Assembly (NCBI GenBank): GCA_938082375.1
Contig: CALKCJ010000016.1
Location: 1-64,000 of the forward strand
DNA from: an uncultured Thermomicrobiaceae bacterium
GTDB taxonomy: Bacteria > Chloroflexota > Chloroflexia > Thermomicrobiales > Thermomicrobiaceae
Length of the DNA stretch: 64,000 nucleotides
Reading direction: 5' to 3'
The stretch's first letter is position 1; every line of letters begins with the position of its first letter. The position numbers were made by a program, and so were the translations under genes. Positions 44,284-52,902 of the stretch are shown one piece after another. Under the pieces are notes generated by a model that was given only the letters and a program-made list of their open reading frames with translations, was not told the DNA's origin and made no database searches.

Positions 44284-45164
44284 CACCGCCGCGCTGGCGC
44301 GCCATGCATTTCGGCCGGCGATCACCGGTATCTCTCAGCAGTGCCGGTCTCCTCCTCATCGCTGTTGTGATTGCTCTGCCCTTTGTCTTCCCGTATTACA
44401 GCATGCTCGTCCTCTCGTTCATGCCACGCTCAGCGATTATGCAGCCTGTCCTCCATCTCTGGCCCGCTCCCTGGATTTGGGAGAACTACCGCCGGATCTT
44501 TGTCGGTGAGTGGGTCTTGGACGTCTCGATCTTCCGCGCCGTCTTCAATAGTTTCGTCTTGGCGACCGGTCAGACCATTCCCATGCTGCTGCTCTGCTCG
44601 CTCCTCGCCTTTTTGTTCGCGAAGTGGGACTTCCCAGGGCGGAGCATCCTCTTTGGCCTCAGCTTGGCAACGATGTTCGTCCCGTACCAGGTCACATTGG
44701 TCGCCTTCTACCTTCTTGTCTCCCGCCTCGGCTGGCTGGACACGTTCCTTCCACTCTGGATCCCGTGGTGGGTTCCCGGCTTCGCGATCTTCTTCTTACG
44801 GCAGTACATTACAGCGGCCATCCCGGACGATCTCATTGACGCCGGGCTGATTGACGGTGCCGGACTACTGCGGCAATATTGGTCGGTCGTACTCCCGCTG
44901 ATCGTCCCTGGGCTCGTTGTCGTCGGTGTCCTAAACTTCGTCAATGCGTGGAACGACTATATCTACTCAAATCTGGTCTTTTCCAACGTACGCCTCTACC
45001 CAAGCACGCTCTACCTGTACAGCTTCCAGGGCTCGCGCATCGCGGTTCCGGAGTACGGAATGATGACCGCGGCAAGCATCCTCTCGAGCCTCCCCATTAT
45101 CACTCTTTTCCTGGTCTTCCAGCGACAGATCATTAGCGGACTCACCCGAGGAGCGATCCGGTAG
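44280..45164 (+). CDS. Sugar ABC transporter permease (MalG-like)
   Basis: Second permease, 294 residues, with six TM segments starting LLLIAVVIALPFVFPYYSML. The EAA loop is DDLIDAGLIDGAGLLRQYWS, and WNDYIYSNLVFSNVRLYPST near the C-terminus is typical of MalG-type proteins. ATG 44280 overlaps the previous stop by four bases with GAGG nine bases upstream; an in-frame ATG at 44271 is possible. Followed at 17 bases by the enolase-superfamily gene. Confidence 0.92.
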   Translation: MTPPRWRAMHFGRRSPVSLSSAGLLLIAVVIALPFVFPYYSMLVLSFMPRSAIMQPVLHLWPAPWIWENYRRIFVGEWVLDVSIFRAVFNSFVLATGQTIPMLLLCSLLAFLFAKWDFPGRSILFGLSLATMFVPYQVTLVAFYLLVSRLGWLDTFLPLWIPWWVPGFAIFFLRQYITAAIPDDLIDAGLIDGAGLLRQYWSVVLPLIVPGLVVVGVLNFVNAWNDYIYSNLVFSNVRLYPSTLYLYSFQGSRIAVPEYGMMTAASILSSLPIITLFLVFQRQIISGLTRGAIR

Positions 45165-45180
45165 TGGAAGGATCGAGGCA

Positions 45181-46257
45181 GTGCAGATCGAACGAGTCGA
45201 AGCCTACACGCTCCGAGAACCGATCACGGTTCCATTTCGTTGGCGCCGAGGGTTGCCAGGGAGTGGGACAACCAAGGAGGTGACCTGGCTTCGCCTGGTT
45301 ACTGATGCAGGGATCGATGGCTGGTCACCGATCGGGCGCGGTGCCATCGCGCTCGACCTCATCGAGCGACGGCTGAAGCCGCTGGTACTTGGCAAGAACC
45401 CGCTGCTGAAAGAGGCCCTCTGGCACGAGGTATGGGAAATCGATCGGATCGAAGAGTTCCCAATCTACGTATTGGGGGCACTCGACGTCGCGCTCTGGGA
45501 CATTACTGCCAAAACGGCGAACCTGCCGCTCTATGTCCTTCTGGGCGGCGCGCGTGAAGAGATCGCCGCCTATGCGAGCACGGTCACCTTTGAGACCCTG
45601 AATGAGTACCTGCGGTGTGCCGAACAGTGCCTCGACCTTGGCTACCGCGCGATCAAGCTCCACGCTTGGGGCGATGCCCGGCGAGATGCTCAGCTCTGCC
45701 GCGAGCTACGCCGCTTCGTCGGCGAGGACATCGTGCTCATGTACGACGGATCAGCGGGGTTTGACCCGTACGACGCTCTCTATCTCGGCCGGGCGCTGGA
45801 GGACGCCGGTTTTTACTGGTATGAGGAGCCGCTACGTGAATTCAGTATCCAGCAGTACCGCCAGCTATGTCAGACGCTCGACATCCCGATCCTCGCCGCC
45901 GAGACCTCCGACGGCTGTCATTACAATGCAGCTGATTTTATCGCCTTCGGTGCTGCCGACATGATCCGCACGAGCACACACTACAAAGGCGGAGTGACCG
46001 GTGCCCTGCGTATCGCACATCTGGCCGATAGCTTCCAGATGCGGGCCGAAGTCCACGGCGGAGGCCTTTTGCATGTGCACTTGTGCATGGCGATTCCCAA
46101 TACGACGTTCTACGAAGCACTGATCACTGGTTTGCCAGTCGAGAACGACCCGTTGGTCATCAATGGAATGGTTCACGCACCTTCCCACCCGGGAATCGGC
46201 TTCGAAACGCTCATCGATCCGCATCAGCTCGCTTCGCAGGCGGTAGCACGTCTCTGA
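45181..46257 (+). CDS. Enolase-superfamily (mandelate racemase group) sugar-acid dehydratase
   Basis: The 358-residue protein probably dehydrates an aldonate made by the downstream enzymes. Metal ligands are the Asp in LMYDGSAGFD and Glu in YWYEEPLREF and LAAETSDG. RAIKLHAWGD supplies the K-x-H motif and AEVHGGG the catalytic His. By alignment in my head, the Asp of the usual His-Asp dyad is replaced by Ser in RTSTHYKGGVTG. It is also clearly shorter than the roughly 440-residue Xanthomonas L-fuconate dehydratase. So 'dehydratase' is likely, while 'L-fuconate' is inferred from neighbours. GTG start at 45181 after GGATCGAGGCA. Confidence 0.8.
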   Translation: MQIERVEAYTLREPITVPFRWRRGLPGSGTTKEVTWLRLVTDAGIDGWSPIGRGAIALDLIERRLKPLVLGKNPLLKEALWHEVWEIDRIEEFPIYVLGALDVALWDITAKTANLPLYVLLGGAREEIAAYASTVTFETLNEYLRCAEQCLDLGYRAIKLHAWGDARRDAQLCRELRRFVGEDIVLMYDGSAGFDPYDALYLGRALEDAGFYWYEEPLREFSIQQYRQLCQTLDIPILAAETSDGCHYNAADFIAFGAADMIRTSTHYKGGVTGALRIAHLADSFQMRAEVHGGGLLHVHLCMAIPNTTFYEALITGLPVENDPLVINGMVHAPSHPGIGFETLIDPHQLASQAVARL

Positions 46258-46266
46258 GTAAAAGGG

Positions 46267-47034
46267 GTGTCGAAAGCGATGACAGCACTACCGGGGCGGA
46301 CCGCGATCGTAACCGGCGCGGGGTCGGGGATCGGGCGGGCCATCGCCCACCGCTTCGCGGCGGCCGGCGCGGCCGTCGTCGCCGCTGACCTGAACCTCGC
46401 GGCGGCAGAGGAAACCGCCGATGCTTCCCCAGAGCAGATCGTGCCGCACCAGGTCGACGTCACCGACGAGCCTAGCGTCCAGCGGCTCGTACAGGCGACG
46501 CTGGAGCGCTTCGGGCAGATCGATATCCTCGTCAACAACGCGGGGATCGGCACGACGAAGGACCTCGTCGAGACCGACCTGGAGGAGTGGGAGCACGTCT
46601 TCGCCGTCAACGTGCGCGGGGTCTTCCTCTGCTGCAAGCACGCGCTCCCCAGCATGCTCGCGCGCCAGTACGGTGTCATCATCAACATGGGCTCGGTGGC
46701 CGGCCTGATCGGCATCCCCCAGCGGGCCGCCTATTGCGCCAGCAAGGGTGCTGTGGTCACTCTGACCAAACAGATCGCCGTCGCCTATGTCAAGCAGGGG
46801 ATCCGCTGCAACTGCATCTGCCCGGGAACCGTGGACACGCCCTGGGTAGAGCGGCTCGTGGCCCAGACACCCGACCCGGAGGCTGCCCGGCGCGCCCTCG
46901 AACGCCGTCAGCCGATGGGCCGGCTGGTCCACCCCGACGAGGTGGCGGCCGCTGCGCTCTACCTGGCCTCCGACGAGGCCGCCGCCGTCACCGGCTCGAT
47001 CCTGGTCGTCGACGGCGGCTGGATGGCCCAGTGA
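46267..47034 (+). CDS. SDR oxidoreductase, candidate 2-keto-3-deoxy-L-fuconate dehydrogenase
   Basis: The 255-residue short-chain dehydrogenase has the NAD motif TGAGSGIGRAIAHRFA, the structural NNAGIGTTKD, and catalytic Ser/Tyr/Lys in INMGSVAGLI and YCASKGAVV. CPGTVDTPWVERL follows. In the L-fucose oxidative pathway this step oxidises 2-keto-3-deoxy-L-fuconate. Start GTG 46267 or ATG 46279; neither spacing is ideal relative to AAAAGGGG. From here on the operon is strikingly more GC-rich than the transporter genes before it. Confidence 0.83.
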   Translation: MSKAMTALPGRTAIVTGAGSGIGRAIAHRFAAAGAAVVAADLNLAAAEETADASPEQIVPHQVDVTDEPSVQRLVQATLERFGQIDILVNNAGIGTTKDLVETDLEEWEHVFAVNVRGVFLCCKHALPSMLARQYGVIINMGSVAGLIGIPQRAAYCASKGAVVTLTKQIAVAYVKQGIRCNCICPGTVDTPWVERLVAQTPDPEAARRALERRQPMGRLVHPDEVAAAALYLASDEAAAVTGSILVVDGGWMAQ

Positions 47035-47054
47035 GGGCGGAAGGAGCTCGCGCC

Positions 47055-47441
47055 GTGAAGTGCTACGGCCTCACGCTCTGCCTCCGCGACGACCCCGAGG
47101 CGATCGCTGCCTACGTCCGCCACCATCAGGCGGTCTGGCCACTGGTCTGCGCCCGCATCCGCGAAGTCGGCATCCAGACGATGCGCATCTTCCTGCGCGG
47201 CCGGCGTCTCTTCATGTACATCGAGACCGCCGACGACTTCGACCTGGCGCGCGACTTCGCTCGCGTCAACGAGGATCCGGCCTCGGCCGAGTGGAACCGG
47301 CTGATGGCGACACTCCAGGAGCGGGCGCCGGAGGCGAACCCGGACGAGTGGTGGGCGCCGATGGAGCTGGTCTTCGACCTCGACTGGCCCCAGCACCGGC
47401 ATGGGCCGGGCGCGAGCGGCAGAGCGGAGGGAGCGCTATGA
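47055..47441 (+). CDS. L-rhamnose/L-fucose mutarotase-like protein (RhaM family)
   Basis: Small DUF718/RhaM-type mutarotase, 128 residues, that interconverts sugar anomers before oxidation. It has the family opening KCYGLTLCLRDDPEAIAAY, then HHQAVWPLV with a catalytic His, and MRIFLRGRRLFMYIE. The C-terminal NPDEWWAPMELVFDLDW is also conserved. GTG 47055 follows AAGGAGCTCGCGCC. The stop overlaps the aldo/keto reductase ATG. The tail after FDLDW is non-conserved. Confidence 0.87.
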   Translation: MKCYGLTLCLRDDPEAIAAYVRHHQAVWPLVCARIREVGIQTMRIFLRGRRLFMYIETADDFDLARDFARVNEDPASAEWNRLMATLQERAPEANPDEWWAPMELVFDLDWPQHRHGPGASGRAEGAL

Positions 47442-48421
47442 GCACGCCGGCCCTGCCTCGTCGCACGCTCGGGCGTACCGGCCTCGAGGTCAGCGCCATC
47501 TGTGCCGGCTGCGCCCCGCTCGCCAGCATGCCGGAGACCTTCGGCTACGCGGTGCCCGAGGAGCAGGCACTGGCCACCCTGCGCGCCGTCTTCCGTAGCC
47601 AGATCACCTTCATCGACACCGCCGCGGCCTACGGCGACGGCGAGAGCGAGCACCGCATCGGGATCGTGCTCCGCGAGCTCGGAGGCCTGCCGCCCGGGTA
47701 CGTCCTCGCCACCAAGGCCGACCGCGACCTCGCCACCCGCCGCTTCGATGCCGACCAGGTGCGGCGCTCGGTGGAGCGCAGCCTGCGACTCCTCGGGCTC
47801 GACCGGCTGCAGCTCGTCTACTTCCACGACCCGGAGCACGCCGGGCTCTCCGTCGCCGAGGCCATGGCGGCCGGCGGCCCGGTCGAGACACTCCTCCGGC
47901 TGCGCGATGAGGGCGTCGTCACGCACGTCGGCGTCGCCGCCGGGCCTGCCGACATGCTGGTCGACTACGTCGAGACCGGAGTTTTCGAGGCCGTCATCAC
48001 CCACAACCGCTATACCCTGCTCAACCGCACCGCCGAGCCGCTGATCGCCCGCGCGGCCGAGCTGGGCGTGGCCGTCGTCAACGCCGCGCCCTACGGCAGC
48101 GGGATCCTGGCCAAAGGGCCAGGTGCCTACCCGCGCTACGCCTACCGCGAGGCACCCCCGGCGCTGGTCGAGCGTGCCCGGCAGCTCGAGACGATCTGTG
48201 GCCGCCACGGCGTGCCACTCGCGGCAGCCGCGCTCCAATTCTCGCTGCGCGATCCCCGCATCAGCGCCACGATCGTCGGCATGAGCCGGCCAGAGCGGGT
48301 CGAGGAGACGGTGCGGCTGGCGACGCTGCCGATCCCCGAGGCGCTCTGGCAAGAGCTCGCGACCGTGCCGCCGCTGGAGGAAGACCCGCAGACGGGCCAA
48401 CCAGCGCGGCCGAGGCCGTAG
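47438..48421 (+). CDS. Aldo/keto reductase, candidate L-fucose (D-threo-aldose) dehydrogenase
   Basis: The 327-residue AKR has the catalytic Asp and Tyr in FIDTAAAYGDGESEHRIG, Lys in VLATKADRDL, and His in LVYFHDPEHAG. GVAAGPADMLVDYVETG and VNAAPYGSGILAKGPGAYP match the D-threo-aldose 1-dehydrogenase branch, which oxidises L-fucose to the lactone. ATG 47438 follows GCGGAGGGAGCGCT and overlaps the mutarotase stop. Placed between mutarotase and lactonase, it is the expected first oxidation step. Confidence 0.85.
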   Translation: MSTPALPRRTLGRTGLEVSAICAGCAPLASMPETFGYAVPEEQALATLRAVFRSQITFIDTAAAYGDGESEHRIGIVLRELGGLPPGYVLATKADRDLATRRFDADQVRRSVERSLRLLGLDRLQLVYFHDPEHAGLSVAEAMAAGGPVETLLRLRDEGVVTHVGVAAGPADMLVDYVETGVFEAVITHNRYTLLNRTAEPLIARAAELGVAVVNAAPYGSGILAKGPGAYPRYAYREAPPALVERARQLETICGRHGVPLAAAALQFSLRDPRISATIVGMSRPERVEETVRLATLPIPEALWQELATVPPLEEDPQTGQPARPRP

Positions 48422-48454
48422 CCGGGCCGGCACAGGGGGCAGGAGGGAGGCACG

Positions 48455-49348
48455 ATGCCGATCGACACCACACCGGTCGTCGATACCCACGTCCATGTCT
48501 GGGACATCGAGCGCTCCGACCTCTACTGGATGACGCCGGAGCTGGAGCATCTCCTCCGGCCGCTGCGGCGTACCTTCACGCCCGATGACCTCGATCCCCT
48601 CCGGCGCGCTGTCGGCGTCGACCAGGTCGTGATCGTCCAGGCAGCCCGCTCGGCCTGGGATCACGGCTGGTGGTTCCAGCTCGCCGAGACCTACCCCTGG
48701 ATCACCGGCGTCGTCGGCTGGGTTGATCTCGAAGCGCCGGAGGTCGGCGAGCAGCTCGACCGTTACCGGCAGTCTCCCAGCTTCCGCGGCGTCCGCGCCA
48801 CGGCCGAGAACGAACCCGACCCGAACTGGCTGGCGCGCCCGAGCGTGCGGCGCGGCATCCGTGCGGTGGCCGAGCGCGGCCTCACACTGGATCTCCTGGT
48901 GCGAGCCGAGCACCTACCGCACGTCCCCCGCCTGGCCGAGGAAAACCCGGATCTGCGCCTGGTGGTCGACCACCTAGCCAAGCCACCGATCGCCAGCGGC
49001 GAGCTGACCCTCTGGCGCGAGCGGATGGCGACCCTGGTGCCCTACCCGAACATCTGGTGCAAGGTCTCGGGCTTGCTGACCGAAGCCGGCCCGAGTCCAA
49101 CCGCCGAGGCGATCCGTCCAGTCGTCGCGTTCGCACTAGAGCAGTTTGGGGGGTCCCGACTGCTGTGGGGGAGCGACTGGCCGGTCAGCACCCTGGCGGC
49201 CGACTACGTTGTAACCTTCCGTACGCTGCTCGAGGCGCTCGGCCCGCTCGCTGAGCGCGACCGCGCGCTGCTGTTCGGCGGCAACGCGCTGCGGGTCTAC
49301 GGCCTGCCCGCTGGCGACTCGCCCGGTGGCCCGCACCCGGCATCGTGA
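48455..49348 (+). CDS. Amidohydrolase-family sugar lactonase (L-fuconolactonase / L-rhamnonolactonase-like)
   Basis: The 297-residue COG3618-type lactonase hydrolyses the sugar lactone to the acid. Metal and active-site elements are His-x-His in PVVDTHVHVWDIE, VVDHLAKPPI with His, and the Asp in LLWGSDWPVSTL. The strand NIWCKVSGLLTEAG is also typical. ATG 48455 follows GGAGGGAGGCACG. Last gene of the sugar operon. The sixth-step hydrolase (FAH-type 2,4-diketo-3-deoxy-L-fuconate hydrolase) is absent from this cluster. Confidence 0.87.
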   Translation: MPIDTTPVVDTHVHVWDIERSDLYWMTPELEHLLRPLRRTFTPDDLDPLRRAVGVDQVVIVQAARSAWDHGWWFQLAETYPWITGVVGWVDLEAPEVGEQLDRYRQSPSFRGVRATAENEPDPNWLARPSVRRGIRAVAERGLTLDLLVRAEHLPHVPRLAEENPDLRLVVDHLAKPPIASGELTLWRERMATLVPYPNIWCKVSGLLTEAGPSPTAEAIRPVVAFALEQFGGSRLLWGSDWPVSTLAADYVVTFRTLLEALGPLAERDRALLFGGNALRVYGLPAGDSPGGPHPAS

Positions 49349-49440
49349 AGGTTTCGCTTTCCTGCGACTCAACGGTAGGCACCGGCTCGCGAACCTGCGG
49401 GCGCGGCTGGCATTTGCCCCGAAGACGTGCGCAGGACCAG

Positions 49441-49552
49441 GCGCACGGCTGCCGTCGACGCGCACGCGCTGGCCGGCGAGCCGCCGAGTGCCGCCGACAG
49501 TCACCATCACCGCCGGGATGCCGTACTCCCGCGCCACGATAGCGGCGTCGAT
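49441..49552 (-). pseudogene. Relic of a PEP-utilising-enzyme swivel domain
   Basis: The minus strand reads IDAAIVAREYGIPAVM then a loop and RRLAGQRVRVDGSRA. That is close to the mobile phosphohistidine domain of PEP synthase and pyruvate phosphate dikinase (HAAIVAREYGIPAV... G-V-RVDG). Here the catalytic His position reads Asp, and the open frame has no partner domains. It overlaps no real gene, and its 5' side runs into the 3' end of the flavin monooxygenase gene, on the same strand. A decayed fragment is the simplest reading. Confidence 0.5.
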
Positions 49553-49572
49553 GTTTCTGCGCGTGCCTGCGT

Positions 49573-50838
49573 TCAGAAGACCTCGCTCTGAACCAGATAC
49601 TCCTCCAGCATCATGCTGTCGCTAACCTTGTAGAGCCCGAACGGTACCAGCTCGCCCACCTGCCAGCGCCCATGCTGCAGGCGGTCGCCGGCCTGCCGGG
49701 CGCGTTCCACCACGGCCCGCCCGAGAGCGAGCTGCCGCGGTTCCCACGCTCGCAGGGCCGAAGGCACGTTACCCTGGTGGGCCTTGAGTGCCATGGCCAG
49801 TTGATGGGCATCTTCGGCAGCCTTGGCGGTGCCGGCCGCCGCGTGCGGGCGTGGCCGGAAGGCTGCGTCCCCCATCAGGCATGCTCGCCCGAAGACCATC
49901 CGGGATACCTCCACGTCGGCGATGACCTCGATGAACGGCTCGGCCGTCAGCGAGATGATCTCCGCGAAGGGCGGTGGCAGCGCAGCTCTGGCGTCGGCGT
50001 GGAGCCGTGCGATGTGGCGCTCGGCGACGAAGCCGGCTGGAACCGACGCGGTGAACCGGCGCCCGTCCCGGCCGATCAGCAGGTCCTCGAGGTCGGACCG
50101 ATCGACGTTCCGGTACCAGAGCCAGTTCATGAGCCGCCGGCCTGGCTCGGCAGTCCCGTCCCGGCTCGGGACCGGGTAGGCCAGCGCATGGCCGTCGTCC
50201 AGCAAGTGATACGTAATGGCCGCATGAAAGAGCTCGAACGTTTCCGGCCGGAGCTGTTCCTCGCTGACGGTCCCCCGCCAGGCGATGTAGCCGGCGTATG
50301 CCGGAGTGCAGCCCGGAGCCAGCAACCGCCGCCCGGCCGAGTTGACCCCGTCGGCGAAGACGACCAGATCCCCACGCTTGACCCGGCCGCTCGCGAACCT
50401 GACGCGCACCTCCTGCTCGTCCTGCTCGATCCCGATAGCCTCCTCGCCGAGGCAATAGCGGGAGCGGTCGAAGCAGCCCAGGAGACTCCGGTAGATGACG
50501 TTGTAGGCTGACGACCACCAGCTCGTCCTGGTCGTCGAGAGCATCTCGCCGTCTCGTCCCAGGTACTGGAGCGCGCCGATCGGCGCGGCGATGCGGCGAA
50601 GGTCAGCGACCTTCCTGGTCAGGAAGAAGCGAACCGTCGCCGGGTTGAGGACGATGCCGGCTCCCCGATCTTCCAGGAGCACGGCGGATCGCTCGAAGAC
50701 GGTCACGTCGCAGCCGATGTCGCGGAGCCAGACGGCCGCGCTCAACCCCCCGAGCGATCCCCCAACGACGATCACCCGTATCGGTCGATGGCGCCCGGCG
50801 CCCGTATCAGGCTGGGACGCCGGGCCGCCACTCCACAT
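49573..50838 (-). CDS. FAD-dependent monooxygenase, 2,6-dihydroxypyridine-3-hydroxylase-like
   Basis: The 421-residue class A flavin monooxygenase has the dinucleotide motif VIVVGGSLGGLSAAVWLRD. The FAD-binding FERSAVLLEDRGAGIVLNP and the segment CTPAYAGYIAWRGTVSEE follow, the latter shared with 2,6-dihydroxypyridine hydroxylases. The second FAD motif is CLMGDAAFRPRPHAAAGTAK. ATG 50838 lies inside the 3' end of the M24 gene (32-base overlap) after GGAAGGGAATGGTGTC, suggesting translational coupling. Probable hydroxylation of a dihydroxy N-heterocycle or other aromatic; the exact substrate is unknown. Confidence 0.82.
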   Translation of the reverse strand: MWSGGPASQPDTGAGRHRPIRVIVVGGSLGGLSAAVWLRDIGCDVTVFERSAVLLEDRGAGIVLNPATVRFFLTRKVADLRRIAAPIGALQYLGRDGEMLSTTRTSWWSSAYNVIYRSLLGCFDRSRYCLGEEAIGIEQDEQEVRVRFASGRVKRGDLVVFADGVNSAGRRLLAPGCTPAYAGYIAWRGTVSEEQLRPETFELFHAAITYHLLDDGHALAYPVPSRDGTAEPGRRLMNWLWYRNVDRSDLEDLLIGRDGRRFTASVPAGFVAERHIARLHADARAALPPPFAEIISLTAEPFIEVIADVEVSRMVFGRACLMGDAAFRPRPHAAAGTAKAAEDAHQLAMALKAHQGNVPSALRAWEPRQLALGRAVVERARQAGDRLQHGRWQVGELVPFGLYKVSDSMMLEEYLVQSEVF

Positions 50839-51979
50839 GACACCATTCCCTTCCGAAGTCTCCGAGCCCTTCGCACCCGGTGGAGGTCACCACGACGGTG
50901 TCTTCCAGCTTCACGTGGCCCACCTCCGGATGCCGGTATTCGGCCTCGATCGAGACGACCATGCCGGGCTCGAGCGTCTTCTCGGTTTCGGGGTTGAACA
51001 TCGGAAGCTCGTTGCTGACCAGTCCCAGTCCGTGGGCGATGAAGTTGCCGAGCTCCCCCCAGCGGTTCCCCCGGATGGACTCCCAGCCGAGTCGGTGGAT
51101 CTCCCGGCAGGGTACCCCTGGCCCGATGGCATCTCGAACCCGGCGCTGGATCTCCAGGCAGGCATCGAACAACTCGAGGGCCAGTGACGGCGGTTCGCCC
51201 ATCGAAGCCATCCGGGCGAGATCCGCCAGATACCCGTTCAGCTCAGCCACGGTATCGACGTTGATGATCCGGCCGGGATCCCACGTCCGGTCCGAAGGGT
51301 ACCGGTTGTAGCTCGGGCCGATCCCGGCGAAGGTGAAGATGCGATGGAGGCCGCGGCTCGCCATCTCCAGCTCCAGCCGCTCCTCCACCCGCCTGGAGGG
51401 TTCGCCAGGCTGAGCCCCGGCCAGCGTCGCCCGGATCGCCTGCGCCGTCCGGTCGTGAACCTCCCGGATCGTCTCGATCTCCCGGGGGCTCTTGACCGCG
51501 CGCAGCTCGGCCAGCACCGGGGTCGCATCCACGAAGGTCGCCTCCGGCAGCTCCTGGCGGAGCACGTCGAAGGCCTCTACCGGCAGGAAGGCCCGCTCGA
51601 TCCCGATCCTCGCCCCGATCAGCCCGAGCTTCCGTACTACCTGAGCAGCCTCACCGGCAATGAGCCCGGCGACGCTCCGCCGCAGCTCGTGCACCCAGTG
51701 CCGGTCCTGCACCCACAGAGTGTCGAAGACCTCGAGGGCCTGGACCTCGTCGACGTCGGGCACCGATACCCCGACGTAGAACGCCTGCTCCAGCTTCCCA
51801 CGCGGGATCCCGAGCGCCGGCATGTACTGGGACAGGCCGATCGGCTCTAGCCGCTTGAAGGTGGGGAGATAGTATCCTCCCGTGAGGTACCGGACGTTGT
51901 GCCGGCTGGTGGCCAGGATGAGGTCGATCCCGGCCCCGGCCATCAGGCGCTCGAGCCGCTCCGCATCGAAGGGGAACAT
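50807..51979 (-). CDS. M24-family metallohydrolase (Xaa-Pro peptidase/creatinase fold)
   Basis: The pita-bread protein of about 390 residues has a creatinase N-terminal domain (LMAGAGIDLILATSRHNVRY) and a catalytic domain. All five metal ligands appear present: Asp in INVDTVAELNG, Asp in YLADLARM, His in IAHGLGLVSNE, Glu in VSIEAEYRH, and Glu in VKLEDTVVV. The family includes prolidases, creatinase and ectoine hydrolase. In this operon it may cleave a C-N bond of a pathway intermediate rather than a peptide. ATG 51979 or GTG 51985 after GAGGGAGGGC. Confidence 0.8.
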   Translation of the reverse strand: MFPFDAERLERLMAGAGIDLILATSRHNVRYLTGGYYLPTFKRLEPIGLSQYMPALGIPRGKLEQAFYVGVSVPDVDEVQALEVFDTLWVQDRHWVHELRRSVAGLIAGEAAQVVRKLGLIGARIGIERAFLPVEAFDVLRQELPEATFVDATPVLAELRAVKSPREIETIREVHDRTAQAIRATLAGAQPGEPSRRVEERLELEMASRGLHRIFTFAGIGPSYNRYPSDRTWDPGRIINVDTVAELNGYLADLARMASMGEPPSLALELFDACLEIQRRVRDAIGPGVPCREIHRLGWESIRGNRWGELGNFIAHGLGLVSNELPMFNPETEKTLEPGMVVSIEAEYRHPEVGHVKLEDTVVVTSTGCEGLGDFGREWCHVEWRPGVPA

Positions 51980-51996
51980 CGTCACAGCCCTCCCTC

Positions 51997-52887
51997 TCAG
52001 GCGACCGACCGCATGGCGGGTCGGCTGAAGTCCTCGATCATCCGGAGCATGTGATCCACGTCCGCGCAGGCGTACAGGTCGAGGGTGACGACTTCCGCTC
52101 CCAGGTGCCGGACGAACCGGAGGTCGTCCGCGACCTGATCCGGAGAACCCTCGAAGAGCGCGCGCCCCTCGCCGGCTGGGCGATCGGTCAGGTTCAGGAG
52201 ATTCCGGGGGCAGAAGGCCGGTGGCCGGCAGTCTAGGCGATTTGCCTCCTGACGCAGCAGGCTTACCCCGGCTTCCATCTGGCTGCGGTCGAGACCCAGC
52301 GGGTGCCAGGCGTCACCGAAGGTGATCGCCCGCCGTATCGAGGGTCGCGAGACGGCGAAGAGCGCGCTGGCGACCCAGAAAGGTGGGCGTGGCTGCTGTA
52401 CCGGCCTCGGCGCGAACCCAACGCGCTGGAAGCTGAAGTACCGGCCGTCGAAGTCGAGGGTCTCCGTGGGCCAGGCGGCCACCATGAGCGCCAGATACTC
52501 ATCGCTGAGCCGGCCCCGCTCGTGGAACGGGACCTTCAGCATCCGGAACTCGGCCTCGTCCCAGCCTACCCCGACCCCGCAGATGAAGCGCCCGCCGGAC
52601 ACCTGATCCACTGTCGCGGCGGCCTTGGCGACTGCCAGCGGATGCCGATACGGCAAGACGATGACGCTGGTCCCGAGCTTGATCTGGCTCGTCTTCCCGG
52701 CTAGGTAGACTAGCAGGCTGAGCGGATCTGGCCAGGAAGGACCGTAGTGCTCGACGGTGGCCGGCATAGCCATTACGTGATCCGGGATGAGGACCCCGTC
52801 CCAGCTGAGCTCCTCGGCTCGGCAGGTCAATCGCTCGGCGTCCTTGACGCTCAGACGCCAGATCGGGAGGATGATGCCGAATCTCAT
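51997..52887 (-). CDS. LLM-class (F420/FMN-dependent) oxidoreductase
   Basis: The 296-residue luciferase-like TIM-barrel protein has RFGIILPIWRLSVKDAERL at the start, SWDGVLIPDHVMAMP, and LGTSVIVLPYRHPLAVAKAA. GGRFICGVGVGWDEAEF follows, the block typical of F420-dependent TIGR03619 proteins. Cofactor (F420 or FMN) is inferred. It sits between the molybdenum hydroxylase and M24 genes in one minus-strand operon and may catalyse a monooxygenation or reduction of the ring-derived intermediate. Confidence 0.83.
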   Translation of the reverse strand: MRFGIILPIWRLSVKDAERLTCRAEELSWDGVLIPDHVMAMPATVEHYGPSWPDPLSLLVYLAGKTSQIKLGTSVIVLPYRHPLAVAKAAATVDQVSGGRFICGVGVGWDEAEFRMLKVPFHERGRLSDEYLALMVAAWPTETLDFDGRYFSFQRVGFAPRPVQQPRPPFWVASALFAVSRPSIRRAITFGDAWHPLGLDRSQMEAGVSLLRQEANRLDCRPPAFCPRNLLNLTDRPAGEGRALFEGSPDQVADDLRFVRHLGAEVVTLDLYACADVDHMLRMIEDFSRPAMRSVA

Positions 52888-52902
52888 CGCTTCGCCTCCC
52901 AG

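Noticed and set aside
47126-48913. 595-residue minus-strand frame
   Set aside because: Antisense to the AKR and lactonase genes, which have complete motifs; no family recognised.
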